Shown: positions 41,542 through 51,089 of the stretch, piece after piece | How the letters are laid out: every line of letters begins with the position of its first letter | Position numbering within the stretch: position 1 is the first letter of the stretch | NCBI RefSeq assembly: GCF_014180715.1 | Contig: NZ_JACEFC010000006.1 | Location: 1 to 64,000, forward strand | Length of the DNA: 64,000 nucleotides | Source of the DNA: Nocardioides stalactiti | Lineage (GTDB): Bacteria; Actinomycetota; Actinomycetes; Propionibacteriales; Nocardioidaceae | Direction: 5' to 3' | Notes under the pieces: model-generated | Database searches by the model: none | What the model was told of the DNA's origin: nothing | The model's input: only the letters and a program-made list of their open reading frames with translations | Program-made: the position numbers and the translations under genes

Positions 41542-42426
41542 TTGGACTCCTTCACCACTCCCCTGCTCGCCGGCACCGCGACCGGTGCGCTGCTCCTCAT
41601 CGCCGCTCTCGGGCTGGCGCTGACGTTCGGCCAGATGGGCGTCATCAACATGGCGCACGGCGAGTTCCTGATGGCGGGCGCCTACACGGCGTTCCTCACC
41701 CAGCAGGTCATCTCCAACACCGACATCTCCATCCTCGTCGCGATCCCCGTGGCGTTCGTCGTCGCCGGGCTGCTCGGCCTGCTGCTCGAGATGACGGTGA
41801 TCAGCTGGATGTACCGGCGTCCGCTCGACACCCTGTTGGTCACCGTCGGCGTGAGCCTGGTGCTCCAGCAGCTCGCCAAGGACATCTTCGGCGCTCAGGG
41901 CGACCCCGTGGAGTCGCCCGGCTGGCTCGACGGCAACGTCGACGTCTTCGGGTACAACTGGCCCTACCGGCAGATGTTCACGATCGTCCTCGCGCTCGTG
42001 TCACTCTGCGTGCTCGCCGCTCTCCTGAAGTACTCCTCCTTCGGCCGCCAGATCCGCGCGACCGTCCAGAACCGGGATCTCGCCGAGACCGTCGGCGTCC
42101 GCACCCGCGTCGTCGACAGGTTGACCTTCTTCCTGGGGTCCGGTCTCGCGGGTGTCGGCGGCGTGGCGGTCTCCCTCATCTCCGGCACCAACCCGCGGCT
42201 CGGCACCACCTACATCATCTCGGCGTTCCTCGTGGTCGTCGCCGGCGGCCTCGGCCAGCTCAAGGGCACCGTCATCGCCGCGTTCGCCGTCGGGATCGCG
42301 ACCGCGTTCTTCGCCGACTGGACCAGCGCCAGCATGGCGCAGGTCGCGACGTTCGCACTGGTGGTCGTCTTCCTCCAGCTCCGTCCACAGGGTTTGTTCA
42401 CCGTTCGCAGCAGGGGGTTGGCATGA
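41542..42426 (+). CDS. urtB: Urea ABC transporter permease UrtB
   Basis: A 294-residue LivH-type permease with about eight hydrophobic segments, starting 'DSFTTPLLAGTATGALLLIAALGLALTFGQMGVINMAHGEFLMAGAY', cited in parts (the 'INMAHGE' coupling region is conserved). A TTG start at 41542 with GAGAGGT six bases upstream. It forms the pore with UrtC and contacts UrtD/UrtE. It overlaps urtC by four bases. Confidence 0.9.
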   Translation: MDSFTTPLLAGTATGALLLIAALGLALTFGQMGVINMAHGEFLMAGAYTAFLTQQVISNTDISILVAIPVAFVVAGLLGLLLEMTVISWMYRRPLDTLLVTVGVSLVLQQLAKDIFGAQGDPVESPGWLDGNVDVFGYNWPYRQMFTIVLALVSLCVLAALLKYSSFGRQIRATVQNRDLAETVGVRTRVVDRLTFFLGSGLAGVGGVAVSLISGTNPRLGTTYIISAFLVVVAGGLGQLKGTVIAAFAVGIATAFFADWTSASMAQVATFALVVVFLQLRPQGLFTVRSRGLA

Positions 42427-43511
42427 AGTCCGCCGTCCGTACGTTCGGCCCGCTGGTGGCCATCGCCGTCCTGGCCGTCCTGCTGCTGGTCGTCGCGCCG
42501 TCCGTTCTCAGCCCGTTCCGTCTCAACAACCTCGGCAAGTACTGCTGCTGGGCGATCGCCGCCGTCGGCATCGGCCTCGCGTGGGGCCGGGGAGGCATGC
42601 TCGTCATGGGCCAAGGTGTCTTCTTCGGAATCGGCGGCTACGCGATGGCGATGCACCTCAAGCTCGAGGCCGCCGGTCCGGAGGGGATCCCCGACTTCAT
42701 GCTCCTGTACGGCGACGGCACGATGCCGGGCTGGTGGGAGCCGTTCCGCAGCGGTGCGTTCACGTTGTTCGCGATCGTGGCGTTGCCCGCCGTGGCCGCG
42801 GCGATCCTCGGCTGGGCGATCTTCAAGCGGAAGGTGAAAGGGGCCTACTTCGCGATCCTCACCCAGGCGATGGCCGTGGTGTTCGCGACGCTCCTCATCG
42901 CGACGATCCAGGAGACCGGCGGGTTCAACGGGCTCAACCAGTTCACGTTCTTCTTCGGCTACAACCTGTACGACCCGGTCAACAAGCGGATGGTCTACTC
43001 GATCACCGCAGGGCTCCTCATCGCCTGCCTGGTGGTGGTGTGGCAGCTGTACCGCAGCCGGTTCGGAGAGCTGCTGGTCGCGACCAGGGACGCTGAGGAA
43101 CGGGTTCGGTTCCTGGGGCACGACCCGGCCAACGTCAAGCTCGCAGCGTTCGTCATCGCCGCGGTGATGGCCAGCATCGGCGGGGCCATGTTCGCGCCGA
43201 TCGCCGGCATCATCTCGCCCTCGGACGTCGACGCGACCGCGTCGATCTTCCTGATCGCCGGTGTCGCCCTCGGCGGGCGGGCCCTGCTCCTCGGACCAGC
43301 GTTGGGAGCGCTCGCGGTGGGCTACGGCCGTTCGACCCTGTCCGAGCAGTTCCCGGACCAGTGGACCTACTTCCTGGGTGCCCTGTTCATCGTCGTCATC
43401 CTCATGTTCCCCGCAGGCCTCATCTCGGCGGCCGGCCGCGCCGCCGGCCTGCTGCGTCCACGGCGCCGGGTGCGCCCGACTGCCGCCCGTCCTGCGGGGG
43501 CGACGTCATGA
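42423..43511 (+). CDS. urtC: Urea ABC transporter permease UrtC
   Basis: A 362-residue LivM-type permease from the ATG at 42423 (overlapping urtB by four bases). It has 'RLNNLGKYCCWAIAAVGIGLAWGRGGMLVMGQGVFFGIGGYAMAMHLKLE' in its N-terminal third, and a strongly hydrophobic body of about ten segments, then a basic C-terminal tail (residues 340-362) rich in Arg/Pro. The longer open frame upstream is not the gene. Confidence 0.9.
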   Translation: MKSAVRTFGPLVAIAVLAVLLLVVAPSVLSPFRLNNLGKYCCWAIAAVGIGLAWGRGGMLVMGQGVFFGIGGYAMAMHLKLEAAGPEGIPDFMLLYGDGTMPGWWEPFRSGAFTLFAIVALPAVAAAILGWAIFKRKVKGAYFAILTQAMAVVFATLLIATIQETGGFNGLNQFTFFFGYNLYDPVNKRMVYSITAGLLIACLVVVWQLYRSRFGELLVATRDAEERVRFLGHDPANVKLAAFVIAAVMASIGGAMFAPIAGIISPSDVDATASIFLIAGVALGGRALLLGPALGALAVGYGRSTLSEQFPDQWTYFLGALFIVVILMFPAGLISAAGRAAGLLRPRRRVRPTAARPAGATS

Positions 43512-44338
43512 GGCTCGACCACCCCTCTCCCGACGACCTCGGCCAGGACTACCTCGAGATCCGCGACCTCACCGTCGACTTCGACGGCTTCAAGGCGGTG
43601 TCCGGGGTCGACCTGACCCTCCTCCAGGGTCGCGTCCACTTCCTCATCGGCCCCAACGGCGCCGGGAAGACGACGCTGATCGACGCGATCACCGGGCTCG
43701 TTCCCGCCACCGGAGTCGCGCGTTACCGGAACCACAACCTGCTCGCTCTCAAGTCGCACCGGATCGTCCGCGCAGGGATCGGCCGCACGTTCCAGACCGC
43801 GACCGTGTTCGAGGAGCTCTCCGTGCTCCAGAACCTCGACATCGCGGGAGGTGTGCACCGTTCCCCGTTCGCCCTCCTGCGGGCTCGGCGCGGTACGCCG
43901 GACTACGTCGAGGCGGCCCTGGGGACCATCGGGCTGGGCGACCTGCGCGACCGGCCGGCCGGGGTGCTCGCGCACGGGCAGAAGCAATGGCTGGAGATCG
44001 GCATGCTCCTGGTGCAGGACGCCAAGGTGATGCTGCTCGACGAACCGGTCGCCGGGATGAGCGCGGAGGAGCGCGAGGAGACGGGCGCACTGCTCCAGCG
44101 GATCGGGACCGAGCGCACCATCGTCGTCGTGGAGCACGACATGGACTTCGTGCGGAGCTTCGCCGACCTGGTGACGGTCATGCATGCCGGCAAGGTCCTG
44201 ACCGAGGGCACCGTCACCGAGATCCAGGCGAACGCCAGGGTCCAGGAGGTCTATCTCGGGCGGACCGCCGATGCTGCGGAGGCGGCGGAGGCGGCGGAGG
44301 CGGATGCCGTGACTCACGAGGGAGCAGGACGTGATTGA
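43508..44338 (+). CDS. urtD: Urea ABC transporter ATPase UrtD
   Basis: A 276-residue ABC ATPase from the ATG at 43508. Walker A is 'GPNGAGKTT', Walker B is in 'KVMLLDEPVAG', and the signature reads LAHGQKQWLEIGM instead of LSGGQ, the normal UrtD variant of this family. With UrtE it powers urea import. A C-terminal Ala/Glu-rich tail ('AAEAAEAAEAD') is unique. Overlaps urtC by four bases and urtE by eight. Confidence 0.9.
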   Translation: MRLDHPSPDDLGQDYLEIRDLTVDFDGFKAVSGVDLTLLQGRVHFLIGPNGAGKTTLIDAITGLVPATGVARYRNHNLLALKSHRIVRAGIGRTFQTATVFEELSVLQNLDIAGGVHRSPFALLRARRGTPDYVEAALGTIGLGDLRDRPAGVLAHGQKQWLEIGMLLVQDAKVMLLDEPVAGMSAEEREETGALLQRIGTERTIVVVEHDMDFVRSFADLVTVMHAGKVLTEGTVTEIQANARVQEVYLGRTADAAEAAEAAEADAVTHEGAGRD

Positions 44339-45011
44339 GATCAAGGGTGTGACGGCTGGGTACGGCCGGACGATGGTGCTGCACGACGTCAGCCTGGAGG
44401 TGCCCGTCGGCGGCGCGGTCGCGGTGATGGGTCACAACGGTGCCGGGAAGACGACGCTCCTCCGCGTTGCCGTCGGACTCATCCCGGTGCGGTCGGGGAC
44501 GGTCCTGCTCGACGGGGAGGACGTCACCGGCCTGCGGCCGAGCGGACGGGTCCGCCGCGGGCTGGGCTACGTGCCGCAGGGACAGCAGGCGTTCCCGCAC
44601 ATGACGACGTTGGAGAACCTCCAGCTGATCACGACCGACAGGTCGGCGATCGACGAGGTCCTCGACACCTTCCCCGCCCTGCGTGGGCTCCTCGGCCGGC
44701 GCGCCGGCCTGCTCTCGGGCGGCCAGCGCCAACAGCTGTCCATCGCACGCACGCTGCTGACACGGCCGCGGATGCTGATCCTCGACGAGCCCACCGAGGG
44801 CATCCAGCCCAACGTGGTCGCCGAGATCGAGGAGGTCATCACCGACCTCACCCGTCGTGGCGACCTCTCGGTACTGCTGGTGGAGCAGCACGTCGGCTTC
44901 GCCCTGCGGGCCACCGACCGCTACTCGGTGCTGGAGTCCGGGAGGGTGACCTCCAGCGGCGAGGGTGGCGAGGGAGCCCTCGACGCGGTCCGTGCCGCAA
45001 TGGCAGTGTGA
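44331..45011 (+). CDS. urtE: Urea ABC transporter ATPase UrtE
   Basis: The 226-residue ATPase begins at GTG 44331 with 'GGAGCAGGAC' upstream. It has Walker A 'GHNGAGKTT', the signature [14 protein letters not shown] and Walker B '[19 protein letters not shown]', the last stretch being typical of UrtE/LivF. It is followed four bases later by ureA, so the transporter and urease genes form one transcription unit. Confidence 0.9.
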   Translation: MIEIKGVTAGYGRTMVLHDVSLEVPVGGAVAVMGHNGAGKTTLLRVAVGLIPVRSGTVLLDGEDVTGLRPSGRVRRGLGYVPQGQQAFPHMTTLENLQLITTDRSAIDEVLDTFPALRGLLGRRAGLLSGGQRQQLSIARTLLTRPRMLILDEPTEGIQPNVVAEIEEVITDLTRRGDLSVLLVEQHVGFALRATDRYSVLESGRVTSSGEGGEGALDAVRAAMAV

Positions 45012-45015
45012 CGCG

Positions 45016-45318
45016 ATGCACCTCACCCCCGCCGACACCGAGAAGCTCCTCCTCGCCGTCGCCGGCATGGTCGCGCGCGACCGCCGGGAACGCGGCATCC
45101 GCCTCAACTACCCCGAGACCGTCGCGCTCCTCTCGTGCTGGGTCATCGAGGAGGCCCGGGCGGGCGCCGGCGTCGTCGACCTGATGAGCCGCGGCCGGGA
45201 GGTCCTCGGTCGCGACGAGGTCATGGACGGGGTCGCCGAGATGATCGCCGACGTCCAGGTCGAGGCCACCTTCCCGGACGGCCGCAAGCTCGTCACCCTC
45301 CACCACCCGATCGCCTAG
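45016..45318 (+). CDS. ureA: Urease gamma subunit
   Basis: A 100-residue UreA with the full family pattern '[50 protein letters not shown]' (shown in pieces) and a final '[18 protein letters not shown]'. The ATG at 45016 is the family start; the upstream frame overlapping urtE is not used. Urease hydrolyses urea to ammonia and carbamate; UreA and UreB pack around UreC. Confidence 0.95.
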   Translation: MHLTPADTEKLLLAVAGMVARDRRERGIRLNYPETVALLSCWVIEEARAGAGVVDLMSRGREVLGRDEVMDGVAEMIADVQVEATFPDGRKLVTLHHPIA

Positions 45319-45326
45319 GAGACCTG

Positions 45327-45645
45327 ATGGCCGTCAACAGCTCCGGTCCCGGTGCCCTCCGGGTCGCCGAGGGGACGATCGTCCTGAACGCCGGGCGTAC
45401 CGCCGAGGAGAGGGGCGTCCTCGTCATCACCAACACCGGCGACCGACCGGTCCAGATCGGCTCCCACATCCACCTCGCCGAGGTGAACGCCGCGCTCCAG
45501 TTCGACCGGGCCCGTGCTGCCGGGTTCCGTCTCGACATCCCGTCGGGCACGTCACGGCGGTTCGAGCCCGGCGCCTCGCAGGAGGTCGCGATCGTCGCGC
45601 TCCAGGGCCATCGGGTCGTGCCCGGCATCCAGCGGAAGGCCCAGC

Positions 45646-45653
<8 letters not shown>
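45327..45653 (+). CDS. ureB: Urease beta subunit
   Basis: A 108-residue UreB from the ATG at 45327 (AGGAGAC 5-11 bases upstream). Core pattern '[40 protein letters not shown]' and '[28 protein letters not shown]'. The canonical HFHFFEVN is replaced by SHIHLAEVN, a common actinobacterial variant. It overlaps ureC by eight bases. It lies next to the active-site flap of UreC. Confidence 0.9.
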
Positions 45654-47351
<1,698 letters not shown>

Positions 47352-47352
<1 letters not shown>

Positions 47353-48008
47353 TGCACCCCGACCTCCTCCTCATGCTGCTGGCCGACGCTCGGCTGCCGG
47401 TCGCCGGCCACACCCAGTCGGCGACCGTCGAGGCAGCCATCGCGCACGGCCTCACGACGCACGACGTCCCGGCGTACGTCCGGACCCGCCTCCAGAGCGT
47501 GACTCTCGTCGAGGCCGGGACCGCGGTCGTGGCCCGCCACGCGGCGCTGACGGGGGCGTCGGTCGACGTCGTCGAGACGGCGTGGGCCGCGCGGACCCCC
47601 AGTGCTGCCCTTCGCGCGTCGTCGCGGGGTCAGGGCAGGGCACTGGTCCGGCTGGCGGGGCGACTGTGGCCCGAGGTCCTGCCCGGCCTCGCCGAGGTCA
47701 GGGCGCCCGGACGCGCGACCGTCCTCGGCGTCGTCGCAGCCCACCTGGCACTGGGCCCGGAGCCACTGGCCCGGCTCATCGGGTACGACGACGTGCAGAC
47801 GGTCTGCGCCGCGGTGCTCAAGCTGGCCCCGACCGACCCGAGCGTCGTCACCGGCTGGGTGGTGGACTCCCTGCCTGACGTCGACCGGCTCGCCGCGACC
47901 GTGGCCCACCTGGAGGAGCCGGCCGACGTGCCGGCCGTGGGCTGCCCCCAGATCGAGGCGTGGGCAGAGGCCCACGCCCGGACCAGCAGGAGGTTGTTCC
48001 GTGCCTGA
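47352..48008 (+). CDS. ureF: Urease accessory protein UreF
   Basis: A 218-residue all-helical UreF with the N-terminal '[25 protein letters not shown]' and a helical body. In the family it recruits UreG to apo-urease with UreD/UreH and checks correct nickel loading. Its start overlaps the ureC stop by one base. Sequence is divergent from enterobacterial UreF, as usual for actinobacteria. Confidence 0.8.
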
Positions 48009-48714
48009 CCACCACTCTCACGGGGAGCGCCACACCCACGTTCACCCGCGCGCGCTCCGCCTCGGCGTGTGCGGTCCCGTCGGGACCGGCAAGAGCTCGC
48101 TGATCGCCCTGCTGTGCCGTGAGCTGGCCGGCCGGCTGAGCCTGGCGGTCGTCACCAACGACATCTACACCGACGAGGACGCCCGCTTCCTGCGCTCGGC
48201 CGGGGTCCTCGACGCCGACCGGATCCGGGCCGTGGAGACCGGCGCCTGCCCGCACACCGCGATCCGCGACGACATCAGCGCCAACCTGATGGCGGTCGAG
48301 GAGCTCGAGGACGACTACGGCGACCTGGACCTGGTCCTCGTCGAGTCCGGCGGCGACAACCTCACGGCGACCTTCTCGCCCGCGCTCGTCGACGCGCAGG
48401 TGTTCGTGCTGGACGTGGCGGGCGGCGGTGACGTGGCCCGCAAGGGCGGGCCCGGCATCGAGCGGGCCGACCTGCTGGTCGTGAACAAGACCGACCTGGC
48501 GCCGTACGTCGGGGTCGACGTGGCGCAGATGGTCGCGGACGCGACGGTGGCCCGGGGCACCCGGCCCGTCATCGGCCTCTCGCGCCTCGACGGCACGTCG
48601 ATCTCCGAGCTCCTCAGCTGGGTGGAGGCGACGCTCGACGCCCACCGCACGGGCGCTCTCGTCCCCCAGGACCCCGGCCCGATGGCACGGCACGTGCATG
48701 CTCACGAGCACTGA
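48001..48714 (+). CDS. ureG: Urease accessory GTPase UreG
   Basis: A 237-residue SIMIBI GTPase with P-loop GPVGTGKS (residues 25-32), '[16 protein letters not shown]' and '[13 protein letters not shown]' (nucleotide-binding NKxD). The N-terminus '[17 protein letters not shown]' has six His, and the C-terminus 'RHVHAHEH' has more. The His-rich end probably binds nickel, covering the role of UreE, which is absent here. GTG start at 48001, overlapping ureF. Confidence 0.9.
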   Translation: MPDHHSHGERHTHVHPRALRLGVCGPVGTGKSSLIALLCRELAGRLSLAVVTNDIYTDEDARFLRSAGVLDADRIRAVETGACPHTAIRDDISANLMAVEELEDDYGDLDLVLVESGGDNLTATFSPALVDAQVFVLDVAGGGDVARKGGPGIERADLLVVNKTDLAPYVGVDVAQMVADATVARGTRPVIGLSRLDGTSISELLSWVEATLDAHRTGALVPQDPGPMARHVHAHEH

Positions 48715-49450
48715 ACGGGTCGGCCGTACCAGGATCCGCGTCGGCGCCTCGCCCGACGGTGGCCGCTGCCGGGTGAGGAGCACCTCGGCGGGCTCCGACC
48801 CCGGCGCGTCGTCGTTGCGCGCCGTCCTCGTCCACCACGACGCGACCGGGGCGACGATCAGCCTGGTCCCCGAAGGGGCGCTGCTGCTCGCCGGTGACGC
48901 GATCGAGATCGACGTCACGGTGGACGCCGGAGCGCGGCTCCACCTGATCGAGCCCGCCGGCACCGTGGCGTTCGACATGCGCGGGGGGCGGGCACGCTGG
49001 GACGTCCGGGTCCGGCTGGAGGAGGACGCGGCGCTCACCTGGGCCGGCGAGCCGTTCGTGGTGGCCGCCGGCGCGGACGTCGAGCGGACGACCCGGATCA
49101 CGATGGCGAACGGCGCTGCTGCTGCCGTCCGGGACACGCTCGTGCTCGGTCGGTACGGCGAGGGCCCCGGACGCGTCCGGCAGCGCACCTCCGTCTCGAG
49201 CGGAGCGACGCCCTGGCTGGTCGAGGACCTGCCGCTGGGGCCCGTGAGCGCCCCCGGGCTGCTGGGCGGGCACCGGGTGGTCGCCTCGGTGCTCCTCCTC
49301 GGTACGGGCGTGACGGCCGATCCCGACCGGGCGGGCGCCGACCGCCTCGACCTCGAGCACGGCGGACACCAGTGGCGGCGGCTCGGTGCGCAGGCGCACG
49401 AGGCGGCCCTGCCCGACGCGTGGGCTCTCGCGCTCGACACGGTGCGCTGA
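48698..49450 (+). CDS. ureD: Urease accessory protein UreD/UreH
   Basis: A 250-residue UreD with '[52 protein letters not shown]' (in pieces), the typical beta-rich core. It forms the chaperone complex with UreF and UreG on apo-urease. It starts inside the last codons of ureG (17-base overlap). It is the last gene of the block and is convergent with the UrtA/AmiC-like gene. Confidence 0.8.
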   Translation: MLTSTERVGRTRIRVGASPDGGRCRVRSTSAGSDPGASSLRAVLVHHDATGATISLVPEGALLLAGDAIEIDVTVDAGARLHLIEPAGTVAFDMRGGRARWDVRVRLEEDAALTWAGEPFVVAAGADVERTTRITMANGAAAAVRDTLVLGRYGEGPGRVRQRTSVSSGATPWLVEDLPLGPVSAPGLLGGHRVVASVLLLGTGVTADPDRAGADRLDLEHGGHQWRRLGAQAHEAALPDAWALALDTVR

Positions 49451-49464
49451 GCGGGCGGGGCCGA

Positions 49465-50529
49465 TCAGTGCGCGCGAGCGATCTGCTCCTCCACCCGGAA
49501 CTCCAGTCCGTCGGCGGCCGCGACGAACACGTCCTGGTCGAGGAGGTTGCCGGCGAGCCGGACCAGACCACGAGGGCTGGAGTAGAAGTGCCCGTCCGCG
49601 AGCCGCTGCACGCTCGCCACGTCGAGCGCGCCGCAGACCTCGCCCAGCCGGGCGAGGAACCAGATCGCCTCGTAGCAGGACTCCCCGACCGCGTTGAGCG
49701 TCGGTGCCCACCGACCCCAGCGGGCGTAGTAGGCACGTGCCAGCTCGATGCTCTCCGGGGTCGCGAGCGTGTCGAAGTAGGCCGCGGCCGCATAGAGGCC
49801 CTCGTTGGCGGCGGCGCCGGCCCCGAGCAGCGTGTTCTCCTCGACCGCCGGGCTCAGCCGGGTGATGGATCCGCTCAGCCCGGCCCGCGCGAACGCGCGG
49901 TTGAAGTGGACGGCGTCCTGGCCCATCAGCAGCATCACCACGCCGTCGACCGGCTGGCGGCCGAGGTCCGCGACGACGTCGCGGAAGTTCGAGGTCCCGA
50001 GCGGCACGTAGGTCTCGCTCACCACGGCCGACGCCGTCCCCTGGAGCGCCAGCCGGGCGGTCGCACCGGTCACCCGGGGGAAGACGTAGTCGTTCCCCAC
50101 GATCGCCCAGCGGCGCTGTCCGAGCTCCTCGCGCATCCACTCGACGGCCGGCAGCAGCTGGTTGATCGGTCGTTCGCCGATCATGAACACCCCGGGCGTC
50201 TCGTCCGAGCCCTCGTGCATCGCGGCGAAGGCATAGACCACCCGCCCACCGACGCGGCGCGTGATCGCCTGCCGGACCGCCGAGATGTGCCACCCGGCGA
50301 TCGCGTGGACCCGACCGGAGTCCACCAGCCGGCCGACCTCGGCGGCGACCTCCGCCGCCGGGCGTCCGGCATCGACGACGACGAGCTCCACCTGGCGCCC
50401 CGCGATGCCCGTCGCCGCGTTGAGCTGCTCGACCGCCAGCTCGCCGCACGCGAGGCAGGACGGGCCGTAGATCCCGGTCGGCCCCTGGAGGGGCACGACG
50501 AACGCGACCGAGAGGAAGGGATCGGGCAT
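49465..50529 (-). CDS. UrtA/AmiC-like ligand-binding protein without signal peptide
   Basis: A 354-residue protein of the periplasmic-binding-protein type 1 family (Peripla_BP_5-like), with a first block 'VAFVVPLQGPTGIYGPSCLACGELAVEQLNAATG' and 'IVGNDYVFPRVTG', matching UrtA and AmiC. There is no signal peptide or lipobox, so it is cytoplasmic, as AmiC is. It probably senses urea, an amide or a short-chain acid amide and acts through a regulator rather than a transporter. It is convergent with the urease operon and divergent from the MarR gene. Confidence 0.75.
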   Translation of the reverse strand: MPDPFLSVAFVVPLQGPTGIYGPSCLACGELAVEQLNAATGIAGRQVELVVVDAGRPAAEVAAEVGRLVDSGRVHAIAGWHISAVRQAITRRVGGRVVYAFAAMHEGSDETPGVFMIGERPINQLLPAVEWMREELGQRRWAIVGNDYVFPRVTGATARLALQGTASAVVSETYVPLGTSNFRDVVADLGRQPVDGVVMLLMGQDAVHFNRAFARAGLSGSITRLSPAVEENTLLGAGAAANEGLYAAAAYFDTLATPESIELARAYYARWGRWAPTLNAVGESCYEAIWFLARLGEVCGALDVASVQRLADGHFYSSPRGLVRLAGNLLDQDVFVAAADGLEFRVEEQIARAH

Positions 50530-50651
50530 CGGGGGCCTCCGAGCGGTCGTGGAACGGCCTGCCCGGCGACGCTGCGCGAGCGGAAGCGCTCAAACCCCGA
50601 GGAGCGCGTGCCTAGGATATCGCTATCGAAGGACGCGGAGGTGACCGAGAC

Positions 50652-51089
50652 ATGACGACGAGCCACGCGGTCCGCCTGCGCCGCGCTGAGGCGGCGCTCA
50701 AGGACCGCCTGCTCCCCCTCCTCGGCGAGCAGCGCCTGACGATGGAGGACTGGCGCATCATCGCCGTCATCGACGACGAGCCGGGGCTGGCGATGAGCGC
50801 GGTGGCGACTGCTGCTGTCGTCCCGCCGGCCACCCTGACCCGCCACATGGACCGGATCGTCGAGCGCGGGCTCGTCGTACGGCACATCGACGCCGCGGAC
50901 CGACGCCGGGTGGTCCTGGCCCTGTCTCCTGCGGGCCGGTCGCTCGCCGAGCGGCTCCGCGCCGAGGAGGCGCGGGCGATCGACGAGGTCGAGGATCAGT
51001 CGGGCGAGACGATGCCGCGCCGCAGCAGTCCGATCGCGGCGCGAGCGGTCGTGCGGACCGGGGAGTCGCCGGCGGCGTCGGCGATCTGA
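50652..51089 (+). CDS. MarR-family transcriptional regulator
   Basis: A 145-residue MarR with the DNA-binding region 'VPPATLTRHMDRIVERGLVVRHIDAADRRRVVLALSPAGRSLAERL' (in pieces). It has GGAGG seven bases upstream of the ATG at 50652. It is divergent from the cytoplasmic AmiC-like receptor, suggesting that the two are linked. The last 31 residues lie antisense to the end of helY (50996-51089), where they do not resemble a MarR C-terminal helix; see findings. Ligand unknown. Confidence 0.75.
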   Translation: MTTSHAVRLRRAEAALKDRLLPLLGEQRLTMEDWRIIAVIDDEPGLAMSAVATAAVVPPATLTRHMDRIVERGLVVRHIDAADRRRVVLALSPAGRSLAERLRAEEARAIDEVEDQSGETMPRRSSPIAARAVVRTGESPAASAI

